Both the position numbers and the translations under genes were made by a program. A DNA stretch of 47,925 nucleotides from CAZIOH01 sp964540815 (lineage in GTDB: Bacteria > Myxococcota_A > Polyangia > Fen-1088): NCBI GenBank assembly GCA_964540815.1, contig CAZIOH010000047.1, positions 1-47,925 on the forward strand, given 5' to 3'. Each line of letters opens with the position of its first letter. Within the stretch, counting starts at the first letter, position 1. This document shows positions 16,622-24,360 of the stretch, piece after piece. Below the pieces are notes generated by a model, which did no database searches, was not told the origin of the DNA, and saw only the letters and a program-made list of their open reading frames with translations.

Positions 16622-17800
16622 ATGGTCGGAAGACTGTTTGTCCGTGGCCGAGGGCTTCATCTGGCGGCCCTGGTGATGGCCGTCTGCGGGGGGGCCCTGG
16701 CCCAGTGGAGTTGCAGCTCGTCCTCGTCCGGGACGGTCGCCGGCACGGGAGGCACCTCGGCAGGGGTCGGCGGCAAGACCGGCGCCGGTGCATCCGGCGG
16801 CTCGGGTGGACGGGCGGCCGCCGGGGGCCAGGCTGGCGGCGGGGCCGGGGACGCTGCGGCGCTCGCGGACATCGTCGACACGGCGGTCGCCGCGGGCTCG
16901 TTCAAGACCCTGGCGGCGGCCTTGACCGCTGCCGATCTCGTGACCACCTTGAAGGGCGCTGGGCCGTTCACGGTCTTCGCTCCCACCGACGCGGCCTTCG
17001 CGAAGCTGCCGGCCGGGACGGTCGACACTCTTCTGAAGCCGGAGAACAAGAAGACGCTGCAGGCCATCCTCACGTACCACGTCGTCTCGGGGAAGGTCCT
17101 GGCGGCGGACGTGGTGAAGCTCGACCACGCGACCACCGTGGAGGGAGAAGACGTCACGATCACCGTGAGCGGCACCAGCGTCAAGGTGAACCAGGCGAAT
17201 GTCACCGCGGTGGATGTCCGCGCCTCGAACGGCGTCATTCACGTCATCGACTCGGTCCTGTTGCCTCCCAGCCTCGCGGCGGCCGGGGCAGGCGGAGGCG
17301 CGTCCGGGGTCGGGGGAATGGCGGGGGCGTCGGGCTCCGCGGGCGGCGCGGCGGGGTCGGGGGCGGGGGGAGCGGGTGGACAGGCGGCCTTGAAGGACAT
17401 CGTCGACACGGCGGTCGCCGCGGGCTCGTTCAAGACCCTGGCGGCAGCGCTGACGGCGGCCGATCTCGTCACGACGCTGAAGGGGCCCGGCCCGTTCACG
17501 GTCTTCGCTCCGACGGACGCGGCGTTCGCCAAGCTGCCCGCTGGAACGCTGGACACCCTGCTCAAGCCCGAGAACAAGGCGATGCTTCAATCCATCCTCG
17601 AGTACCACGTCGTGGCGGGGAAGGTGCTGGCGGCCGAGGTGGTGAAGCTCACCCACGCGACCACCCTCGAGGGCCAGGACCTGACCATCGCCGTCGTCAA
17701 CGGCGGCGTCACCATCAACGACGCGAAGGTCATCACGGCGGACGTGCTCGCGACCAACGGGGTCATTCACGTCATCGACACCGTCCTTCTGCCGAAGTGA
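16622..17800 (+). CDS. Lipoprotein-like protein with two fasciclin (FAS1) domains
   Basis: 392 residues. A signal peptide (about 8-30) runs to the cysteine of QWSCSSSSSG, then a Gly/Ala-rich linker. FAS1 domain 1 is about 83-215 and domain 2 about 260-392, joined by a second Gly-rich linker. Both contain the family core FTVFAPTDAAFAKLPAGT, ILTYHVV or ILEYHVV, and a final NGVIHVIDSVLLP. FAS1 proteins act in cell-surface adhesion. The domains are a recent tandem duplication: the first 50 coding bases of each are identical. The start ATG 16622 has GAGGAG seven bases upstream; a terminator follows the gene. Confidence 0.9.
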   Translation: MVGRLFVRGRGLHLAALVMAVCGGALAQWSCSSSSSGTVAGTGGTSAGVGGKTGAGASGGSGGRAAAGGQAGGGAGDAAALADIVDTAVAAGSFKTLAAALTAADLVTTLKGAGPFTVFAPTDAAFAKLPAGTVDTLLKPENKKTLQAILTYHVVSGKVLAADVVKLDHATTVEGEDVTITVSGTSVKVNQANVTAVDVRASNGVIHVIDSVLLPPSLAAAGAGGGASGVGGMAGASGSAGGAAGSGAGGAGGQAALKDIVDTAVAAGSFKTLAAALTAADLVTTLKGPGPFTVFAPTDAAFAKLPAGTLDTLLKPENKAMLQSILEYHVVAGKVLAAEVVKLTHATTLEGQDLTIAVVNGGVTINDAKVITADVLATNGVIHVIDTVLLPK

Positions 17801-17806
17801 GTCCCG

Positions 17807-17839
17807 AGCCCGACGCCTTTCGGACAGCGGGCTGCTTTT
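17807..17839 (+). terminator. Rho-independent terminator of the fasciclin gene
   Basis: Stem AGCCCG (17807-17812) pairs with CGGGCT (17828-17833), followed by GC and TTTT at 17836-17839, seven bases after the stop codon. Stem is short (6 bp), loop 15 bases. Confidence 0.5.
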
Positions 17840-17854
17840 CTCTCGGGTCAGGGC

Positions 17855-17883
17855 TTGCGTCAAAGGATCCGAGACATTACCTA
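17855..17883 (+). promoter_or_regulatory. Candidate sigma-70-type promoter of the stressosome operon
   Basis: TTGCGT (17855-17860) and TACCTA (17878-17883) are 17 bases apart, about 100 bases before rsbR. Only partly matching the consensus. Confidence 0.35.
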
Positions 17884-17984
17884 CGGAGCAATTTGCGGGA
17901 GGTCGAGGCGCTCTCGTCCGCGAGCGTCTCGCCTGCGTCCCCGTTCCCCCTTCCCCTTCCAGGCTTGCCTGGCGTGGAGGACAA

Positions 17985-18896
17985 GTGAGCTCCAAGACGA
18001 AACTATCCCAGGCTGTCGACGGCGAAGAGAGCCAGCTCATCGATGAGTGGCTGCGAGAGTTCTCCGAGCTCGGGGCGCGCAGCGGCACCATGGTCAAGGG
18101 GAGCGAGCTGCGCGAGCAGTGCGGCCAGTTCCTTCGGCTCTTCCGCCCGGCCGTCGCGGGTGGGGTGGCGAAGGAGCCGACGGGACCAGCCTGGGAACCC
18201 GTGCGCGACCTCCTGGCGGAGCTGTCTCGCGCCTGGGGCATGAAGGGATTCAGTCCGACCCAGACCGCCTCCTTCGTGTTCGCGCTCAAGGCGCCGCTGC
18301 TGTCCCGGCTGCAATCGCTCCACGGCGGCGACGCGCAAGGCTTGATTCACGATCTGCTGGCGCTCGACCGCGCGCTCGATTCCCTGGGCCTCTACACCAC
18401 GGAGATCCACCAGAAGGCGCGCGAGGAGATGATCTCTCGACAGCAGATCGAGCTCCTCGAGCTGTCGACCCCGGTCGTGAACCTCTGGGAGGGCATCCTG
18501 GCCTTGCCCTTGATCGGCACCCTCGACTCGGCCCGGACCCAGGTGGTCATGGAGTCGCTCCTCCAGCGCATCAGCGAGACGGGGGCGCCCATGTCGATCA
18601 TCGACATCACCGGGGTTCCGACCGTCGATACCCTGGTCGCCCAGCACCTGCTCAAGACCATCACCGCTGCCCGCCTCATGGGCGCCGATTGCATCATCAG
18701 TGGCATGCGGCCCCAGATCGCCCAGACCATCGTCCACCTCGGGGTGGAGCTGGGGAACGTGGTGACCAAGGCTTCGCTGGCGGATGCCTTCGGGCTCGCC
18801 CTGCGCCGACTCGGCATGAGCATCAAGCGAGAGGTCAAGCCCCTGGCTCGAGACTCCCCGGCGCCCCCGGAGCGGCGCGAGGGCGATCCCTGGTGA
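17985..18896 (+). CDS. rsbR: RsbR-type stressosome sensor (N-terminal sensor plus STAS domain)
   Basis: Scaffold and sensor subunit of the stressosome. Residues 1-145 resemble the RsbRD N-terminal sensor fold (helical, no haem or flavin motif visible); a linker helix leads to a STAS domain at about 160-280 (PVVNLWEGILALPLIGTLD, IIDITGVPTVDTLVAQHLL). Thr216 in VPTVDT matches the second kinase-target Thr of B. subtilis RsbRA (T205), and Ser182 falls where T171 would be, so Ser may replace Thr there. GTG 17985 follows AGGA. First gene of a tight operon with rsbS and rsbT. Confidence 0.88.
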   Translation: MSSKTKLSQAVDGEESQLIDEWLREFSELGARSGTMVKGSELREQCGQFLRLFRPAVAGGVAKEPTGPAWEPVRDLLAELSRAWGMKGFSPTQTASFVFALKAPLLSRLQSLHGGDAQGLIHDLLALDRALDSLGLYTTEIHQKAREEMISRQQIELLELSTPVVNLWEGILALPLIGTLDSARTQVVMESLLQRISETGAPMSIIDITGVPTVDTLVAQHLLKTITAARLMGADCIISGMRPQIAQTIVHLGVELGNVVTKASLADAFGLALRRLGMSIKREVKPLARDSPAPPERREGDPW

Positions 18897-18900
18897 GGCC

Positions 18901-19269
18901 ATGAGCACGGAGCGGATCCCCATCCTGCGGATGGGCAGCGTCCTGCTGGTCACCATCCAGGTCGACATGCACGATCAGCTGGCGCTCAGGCTGCAGGAGG
19001 ACTTGACCAACAAGATCGTCGCGACCAGCGCGCGGGGGGTGCTGATCGACATCTCCGCGCTCGACATGGTCGATTCCTTCATCGGCCGGATGCTGGGGAA
19101 CATCGCCGCGATGTCGCGCATCCTCGACGCCGCCACGGTCCTGGTGGGGATGCAGCCGGCGGTGGCCATCACCTTGGTCGAGCTCGGAATGACGCTGAAT
19201 GGAATCCGAACGGCGCTCGACGTCGAGACGGGAATGGAGCTCCTCCATGAGCTGTCGTGCTCTCAGTAG
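18901..19269 (+). CDS. rsbS: RsbS-type STAS antagonist
   Basis: Single STAS domain (122 aa) that forms the stressosome core with RsbR and holds RsbT. The conserved segment reads GVLIDISALDMVDSFIGRML; Ser59 occupies the position of the phosphorylated Ser59 of B. subtilis RsbS, in the same VDSF context. Starts four bases after the rsbR stop. The fold ends with a short helix and ELSCSQ. Confidence 0.92.
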   Translation: MSTERIPILRMGSVLLVTIQVDMHDQLALRLQEDLTNKIVATSARGVLIDISALDMVDSFIGRMLGNIAAMSRILDAATVLVGMQPAVAITLVELGMTLNGIRTALDVETGMELLHELSCSQ

Positions 19270-19290
19270 GCACGCGCGAGACGACGGCGC

Positions 19291-19692
19291 GTGCTGATCA
19301 AGGCCGAGACCCTCCCGGTGCGCACCAACGATGACGTGGTCCACGTTCGACGGGCCACGCGCAACTGGTCGGTCGAGCTCGGGTTCTCGCTGGTGGACGT
19401 GACCAAGATGGTCACCGCCGCCAGCGAGCTCGCCCGCAACACGGTGATCTATGGCGGCGGCGGCACCGTTCGCTTCGAGAAGGTGGAGGAGGGTCATCGG
19501 CGCGCGTTGCGTCTGATCTTCGAGGATCAAGGCCCGGGGATCCCCGACATCGGCCAGGCCCTCAAGGACGGGTTCACCACCGGGAACGGGCTCGGCCTGG
19601 GCCTGTCCGGCGCCAAGCGGCTGGTGAATGATTTCGACATATGGTCCGAGCCCGGCCGGGGGACGCGGGTCTCGATCGGGCGGTGGAAGTAG
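19291..19692 (+). CDS. rsbT: RsbT-type serine/threonine kinase (GHKL fold)
   Basis: Kinase that phosphorylates RsbR and RsbS and is released on stress. 133 residues with a full ATP site: N box ASELARNTVIYGG (about 44-56), G1 box EDQGPGIPDI (about 78-87), G2 box GLGLGLSGAKRL (about 99-110). GTG 19291 start. Its stop overlaps the next gene's GTG by one base (TAGTG). In Bacillus the released RsbT activates the phosphatase RsbU; no RsbU is seen here, so its partner is probably one of the downstream proteins. Confidence 0.92.
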   Translation: MLIKAETLPVRTNDDVVHVRRATRNWSVELGFSLVDVTKMVTAASELARNTVIYGGGGTVRFEKVEEGHRRALRLIFEDQGPGIPDIGQALKDGFTTGNGLGLGLSGAKRLVNDFDIWSEPGRGTRVSIGRWK

Positions 19693-20720
19693 TGGGCACC
19701 TCCCTCGAGGGCGTGGTCTTGCCGATGCTCGACACGAGCCGGGTGGGCGAGGCGCGCCGCGCCGTCGCCGCCCTGGCTGCGGGCGGGGCTCTGCCCGAGG
19801 CCGACGCCGGGCGCGCCCAGATCGTCGCCACCGAGCTCGCGGGCAACCTCGTGAAGCACGCGCGCGAAGGGGTCTTCCATGCCCGGTTGCTCCAGCCCGC
19901 GGAGGGGGCCGGGCTCGAATTGCTGGCCATCGACCGCGGACCAGGCATGGACGTGGAGCGGTGCCTCGTCGACGGGTACTCGACCGCCGGAACTCCGGGG
20001 ACCGGCCTCGGGGCGGCTCGCCGCATGTCCGATCTCTTCGAGCTCTACTCGCTCCCGTCGGGCTCGGTCGCGGCGGCCCGGATCATGGCGCGCGGCCCGG
20101 CCTCTACGACGCGGGCGGTGCCTGCGCTCACCATGGAGCTCGGGGCGGTTTGTGTGGCCATGAGGGGCGAGACGATCTGCGGCGACGCCTGGGCCGTGGC
20201 CTCCACGCCGGACGGGAGAACCATGGTGGTGGTCGCGGATGGGCTGGGTCACGGGCCGTTCGCCGCCGAGGCGAGCTCGACCGCCATCGCGGCGTTTCAC
20301 GAGCAGGTCCCGCTCGGGCACGGCCCCGCGGAGATCCTCGGCGAGGTGCACCGCCGGCTGCGCAGCACCCGCGGCGCCGCGGTGGCGGTCGCCGAGATCT
20401 CCTGCTCGGCGTCGACCATCCGGTTCTCCGGGCTCGGGAACGTGGCGGCCACGGTGATTGCCGGTACGTCTCGGCGCGGGTTGGTGTCCCACAACGGAAC
20501 GGCCGGTGCGACCGCGAGCACGCCGCGCGAGCTCACCTATCCCTTTCCGCCCGGCGCCTGGCTGATCATGGCGTCGGATGGGCTCGGCACGCACTGGGAT
20601 CTCGGCCGGTACCCCGGGGTGACCGGGAGCCACCCGGCCCTGGTCTCGGGCCTGCTGGGTCGTGACTTTTCGCGCGGACGAGACGACCTGACCGTCGTCA
20701 GCGCCCGGGAGCGATCGTGA
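19692..20720 (+). CDS. RsbT-like ATPase fused to a PP2C (SpoIIE/RsbX) phosphatase
   Basis: About 342 residues. The N-terminal half is a second GHKL domain (TELAGNLVKHA, DRGPGM, GTPGTGLGAARRMSD). The C-terminal half is a PP2C-type phosphatase with all metal-binding segments: GDAWAVAS, MVVVADGLGHGPFAAEAS, MASDGLGTHW and GRDDLTVV. RsbX dephosphorylates stressosome proteins and resets the complex, the most likely role here; the extra ATPase domain may be a second kinase, giving a dual enzyme. GTG 19692 overlaps the rsbT stop by one base (GTG 19683 also possible). Its own stop overlaps the next GTG (GTGA). Confidence 0.88.
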   Translation: MGTSLEGVVLPMLDTSRVGEARRAVAALAAGGALPEADAGRAQIVATELAGNLVKHAREGVFHARLLQPAEGAGLELLAIDRGPGMDVERCLVDGYSTAGTPGTGLGAARRMSDLFELYSLPSGSVAAARIMARGPASTTRAVPALTMELGAVCVAMRGETICGDAWAVASTPDGRTMVVVADGLGHGPFAAEASSTAIAAFHEQVPLGHGPAEILGEVHRRLRSTRGAAVAVAEISCSASTIRFSGLGNVAATVIAGTSRRGLVSHNGTAGATASTPRELTYPFPPGAWLIMASDGLGTHWDLGRYPGVTGSHPALVSGLLGRDFSRGRDDLTVVSARERS

Positions 20721-22570
20721 CGGCGGCAGGGGAGGAACGGCCCAGGATGCCCATCCTGGTGCGCCCGATCCGGACAACCGAGGATTGGCTGGCCGCCCAG
20801 CAGAGCTTGCGCGACGCCACCGCGCGGCTCGAGGTCGAGAGCTACGAGCAGACCCGACTCGGCACGGCCACCGCGGAGCTGGTGCGTGAGGTGGGGGTCC
20901 CGGCGGCGAGCCCGCTCGCGCTCGCGCTCGCGGTGGTGCTCGGGGCGGATGGCCAGGCCTCCGGCCTCGAGGTCTCACTCACGGTCTCCGGGCCCGTCGG
21001 CGTTCGGCTCCGCCAGGCGCTGGCCCAAGGCTCGCTCGGGGCGCCGTCGGGGATCGTCGCCGCACGTCGCCTGGTCGACCAGTTGCTGTTCCGGGCCGAG
21101 GGGGCCGGCGAGGCGGTGGTGATGCGGATCGGGCTCGAGCGCACGACGGCGGCGGCGGTGACCCCGGAGCGCATGCGGGACGTGGCCGACGCGCTCGCGC
21201 TCCAACCGCCTGCGGATCCGGCCGCCGAGAGCGCGCAGCTCGAGCGCCTCCGGGGGGAGCTCGGCGAGCGCGACGAGATGATCCGGGCGCTCCGCGGGGA
21301 GCTCGAAGACACCAATCGGGGTGTCCTGTCGCTCTATGCCGAGCTCGACGAGCGCGCCGAGTACCTGCGGAGGGCCGCCGACCTCAAGACCAGGATCTTG
21401 TCGGACATGGGCCACGAGCTGCGGACGCCCATCCATTCGATCCTCACGATCGCGCAGTTCCTGCTGCAGCGCCTGGACGGAGACCTGAGCGACGAGCAGG
21501 ACAAGCAGGTGCGGATCATTCGAAACACCGCGCGCGATCTCTCGCAGTTCATCGACGACCTGCTGGATCTCGCCAAGGCACAGGCGGGGAAGGTGCCGGT
21601 GCGGCCCGCGGCCTTTGCGGTGGGGCAGCTGTTCAACACCCTGCGCGGGATCTTCAGGCCCCGGGCCCAGGACGGCAGCGTGCAGCTGGTCTTCGACGAG
21701 CCCCCCGAGATGCCGAGCCTGGTGACGGACGAGTCCAAGCTGTCGCAGATCCTGCGCAACTTCGTGGCCAACGCGCTGAAGTTCACCCGGGAGGGCGAGG
21801 TGCGGGTGTCTGCGACCACCGGGCCCGGAGACGCGGTCATCTTCTCGGTCTCGGACACCGGGATCGGTGTCGCCCCGCACCACCTGGACTACATCTTCGA
21901 GGAGTTCACCCAGATTGACGGCCCCATGCAGCGGGCCAGCAAGGGCACGGGCCTCGGCCTCCCTCTCGCCCGGCGGCTGACCTCCCTGCTCGGTGGGGAG
22001 GTCACCGTGCAGAGCACCATCGGAAAGGGATCCACCTTCACCGCCAAGATCCCGCGGGTCTTCTCCGGCGTGGTCGAGAGCGAGCCCGCGCTCGACGAGG
22101 CCTCCCCCGCCGCGAAGGCCTCGCCGCTGGCGGTCTTCCGCGCCGTCATCGTCGACGACGACGAGGCCGCGCGGTACGTGCTGCGCCGGCGCCTCGGGCA
22201 AGGGTTCAGCGCCGTCGAGGTGTCGAGCGGACGGACCGGGATCGAGGCCATCCGCGCCATGCGCCCCGACGTCGTCTTCCTCGATCTGCGCATGCCAGGC
22301 GTGTCGGGCTTCGACGTCCTCGCGGCCATGGGGGCGGAGACGGAGCTCGCGGAAGTCCCGGTCATCGTCATGACGTCCCAGCCGCTCTCGGACTCCGAGC
22401 GCGAGCGATTGGCCCCGGCGCGCGCGATCCTCGACAAGGCGCAGATCGCCGAGGAGCGGGATACGACCCTGCTCGCCGCCCTCGAACAGGCTGGCATCAC
22501 CGGCCAAGGCGGGCAAGGCGGGGAGGGTGAGCAGCGCTGGCAGCGTGGGCAGCATGGAAGCGAGCCATGA
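20717..22570 (+). CDS. Histidine kinase with N-terminal RsbT-like remnant and C-terminal receiver
   Basis: 617 residues, no membrane segment. Residues about 15-145 look like a decayed GHKL/RsbT domain (TRLGTATAELVREVG, then APSGIVAARRLVDQLLF), lacking the N-box Asn and DxGxG. A coiled coil (about 170-222) leads to HisKA with His233 (DMGHELRTPIHSIL), then a full HATPase (NFVANALKFT, DTGIGV, GTGLGLPLARR) and a receiver with Asp523 (VVFLDLRMPG). Start GTG 20717 overlaps the previous stop by four bases, so it is part of the stressosome operon. Its receiver probably passes phosphate to an effector elsewhere. Confidence 0.88.
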   Translation: MTAAGEERPRMPILVRPIRTTEDWLAAQQSLRDATARLEVESYEQTRLGTATAELVREVGVPAASPLALALAVVLGADGQASGLEVSLTVSGPVGVRLRQALAQGSLGAPSGIVAARRLVDQLLFRAEGAGEAVVMRIGLERTTAAAVTPERMRDVADALALQPPADPAAESAQLERLRGELGERDEMIRALRGELEDTNRGVLSLYAELDERAEYLRRAADLKTRILSDMGHELRTPIHSILTIAQFLLQRLDGDLSDEQDKQVRIIRNTARDLSQFIDDLLDLAKAQAGKVPVRPAAFAVGQLFNTLRGIFRPRAQDGSVQLVFDEPPEMPSLVTDESKLSQILRNFVANALKFTREGEVRVSATTGPGDAVIFSVSDTGIGVAPHHLDYIFEEFTQIDGPMQRASKGTGLGLPLARRLTSLLGGEVTVQSTIGKGSTFTAKIPRVFSGVVESEPALDEASPAAKASPLAVFRAVIVDDDEAARYVLRRRLGQGFSAVEVSSGRTGIEAIRAMRPDVVFLDLRMPGVSGFDVLAAMGAETELAEVPVIVMTSQPLSDSERERLAPARAILDKAQIAEERDTTLLAALEQAGITGQGGQGGEGEQRWQRGQHGSEP

Positions 22571-24237
22571 GCTCGGGCGGGGCCGCCAGGCGAATGGGCC
22601 AGACCCAGGGGTCGATCCTGGTCGTGGACGACGATCCCGGAAAGCGCTACGTGTTGAGCCGCATCTTGCGCAGCGCCGGCTTCGAGGTCATCGAGGCCGA
22701 GGACGCGAGCTCGGCGCTGGCGCTGGCAAAGAACAATCCGGACCTCTTGGTCCTCGACGTCAAGCTGCCCGACGGGAGCGGTCACGACGTCTGCCGGCAG
22801 CTCAAATCTGGGGCCGACACCGCCTCGATCCTCGTGCTCCAGGTCTCGTCTTCGTTCGCCTCGAGCCCCGACATCGTCGCCGGGCTGGACAGCGGCGCGG
22901 ACGCCTACCTGACCCATCCCATCGAGGCGCAGGAGCTCACCGCCACGGTCCGCGCGCTGCTTCGCATCCGGCGCGCCGAGCAGGAGCGTTCGGAGCTCTT
23001 CGCGCGCGAGCAGGCCGCGCGCCAGGAGGCGGATCGCGCCAACCGTCTCAAGGACCAGTTCCTCGCCACCATCTCACACGAGCTGCGGACGCCGCTCAAC
23101 GCCATCCTCGGCTGGGTGCAGCTGTTGCGGACCGGCCGGCTCGACCCCGCCGCCGGACAGCGCGCGCTCGAGATCGTCGAGCGCAATGCCCGGGCGCAGT
23201 CCGCCCTGATCGAGGACTTGCTCGACATGTCGCGGATCATGTCCGAGAAGATGGCCATCGAGTTTCGTGAGGTCGACCTGAAGCCCATCGTCCACGAATC
23301 GGTGGACGCCTTCCGGATCGCGGCCGACGTCAAGGCCATCTCGATCCGCACCCTCATCGCGCCGGCGGCCGGCCTGGTCCAGGGCGATGCCCCCCGCCTC
23401 AAGCAGGTGGTGTGGAACCTGCTCTCGAACGCGATCAAGTTCACGCCGCACGCGGGGGAGATCGAGGTGAGCCTGGCCCGCGTCGGGGGAGGGACCGAGC
23501 TCCGGGTGCGCGACAACGGTCGCGGCATCCTCCCCGAGTTCCTGCCTCACGTGTTCGAGCCGTTCCGGCAAGCCGAGAGCAACTCCCGGCGGGCGCAGGG
23601 TGGGATCGGCCTCGGGCTGACCATCGCTCGCCAGCTGGTCGAGCTGCACGGCGGCAAGGTCAAGGTCGAGAGCGGGGGCGTGGACCGGGGCTCGACCTTC
23701 ATCGTGAGCTTGCCGCCGGTCGTGACGCCGAGCCCGGTGACCGCCGACCGGGCCGGGGCAGAGGCGCCTCCCGTCCCTCCGGTGGTTCCCGTGGCTCTCC
23801 CTCCGGTCGACCTTCCGTGGTTGGGCCCTCGGCGCGTGCTGGTGATTGACGACGAGCGCGATGCCCTCGACTACGCGTCGACGGTCCTGCGACAGGCCGG
23901 CGCCGAGGTGTCCACCGCGGAGTCGGTGGCGGCGGGCCTGGAGCAGGTATCGACGTTCCATCCCGACGCCATCCTGTGCGACATCGCCATGCCGATCCGG
24001 GACGGGTTCGATCTCATCGCCGAGCTGCGGTGCCTCCCCGGTCCGGAGCGAGCCATCCCGGTCGCCGCCCTCACGGCCCACGCGAAGCCCGAGGACCAGC
24101 GGCGGATCCTCGAGGCAGGGTTCCAGCTCTTCCTGGCCAAGCCAGTCGATCCCTCGCAGATCGCAGGCGTGGTGCTGGCGCTCACCGCCCCCGAGGCCGG
24201 CGCCTGGCAGGCACCAGGCCGAGATGACGGGTCGTGA
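22567..24237 (+). CDS. Hybrid kinase REC-HisKA-HATPase-REC
   Basis: 556 residues, soluble. Receiver 1 about 17-130 (ILVVDDDPGKRYVLSRIL, acceptor Asp64 in LVLDVKLPDG); the usual switch lysine is His117 (YLTHPIE). A short coiled coil precedes HisKA with His171 (TISHELRTPLNAIL), HATPase (NLLSNAIKFT, DNGRGI, GGIGLGLTIAR), a Pro/Val linker and receiver 2 (VLVIDDERDALDYA, ILCDIAMPIRDGFD, LAKPVDPSQ). Overlaps the preceding kinase by four bases (ATGA), so the two are made together and may phosphorylate each other in a relay ending in receiver 2. No output domain is present. Confidence 0.9.
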   Translation: MSSGGAARRMGQTQGSILVVDDDPGKRYVLSRILRSAGFEVIEAEDASSALALAKNNPDLLVLDVKLPDGSGHDVCRQLKSGADTASILVLQVSSSFASSPDIVAGLDSGADAYLTHPIEAQELTATVRALLRIRRAEQERSELFAREQAARQEADRANRLKDQFLATISHELRTPLNAILGWVQLLRTGRLDPAAGQRALEIVERNARAQSALIEDLLDMSRIMSEKMAIEFREVDLKPIVHESVDAFRIAADVKAISIRTLIAPAAGLVQGDAPRLKQVVWNLLSNAIKFTPHAGEIEVSLARVGGGTELRVRDNGRGILPEFLPHVFEPFRQAESNSRRAQGGIGLGLTIARQLVELHGGKVKVESGGVDRGSTFIVSLPPVVTPSPVTADRAGAEAPPVPPVVPVALPPVDLPWLGPRRVLVIDDERDALDYASTVLRQAGAEVSTAESVAAGLEQVSTFHPDAILCDIAMPIRDGFDLIAELRCLPGPERAIPVAALTAHAKPEDQRRILEAGFQLFLAKPVDPSQIAGVVLALTAPEAGAWQAPGRDDGS

Positions 24238-24360
24238 CGGTCGCCTTAGTCTGGCGCCGAGGCGCAAGCCCGGCCCACGCTCGGGGGGATCCCCGTCTCA
24301 AGCAAACCGCTGAAACGGACGAACCCCCGGGGCTGGTCTCGGAGCGAGAGTTGGACTGCC

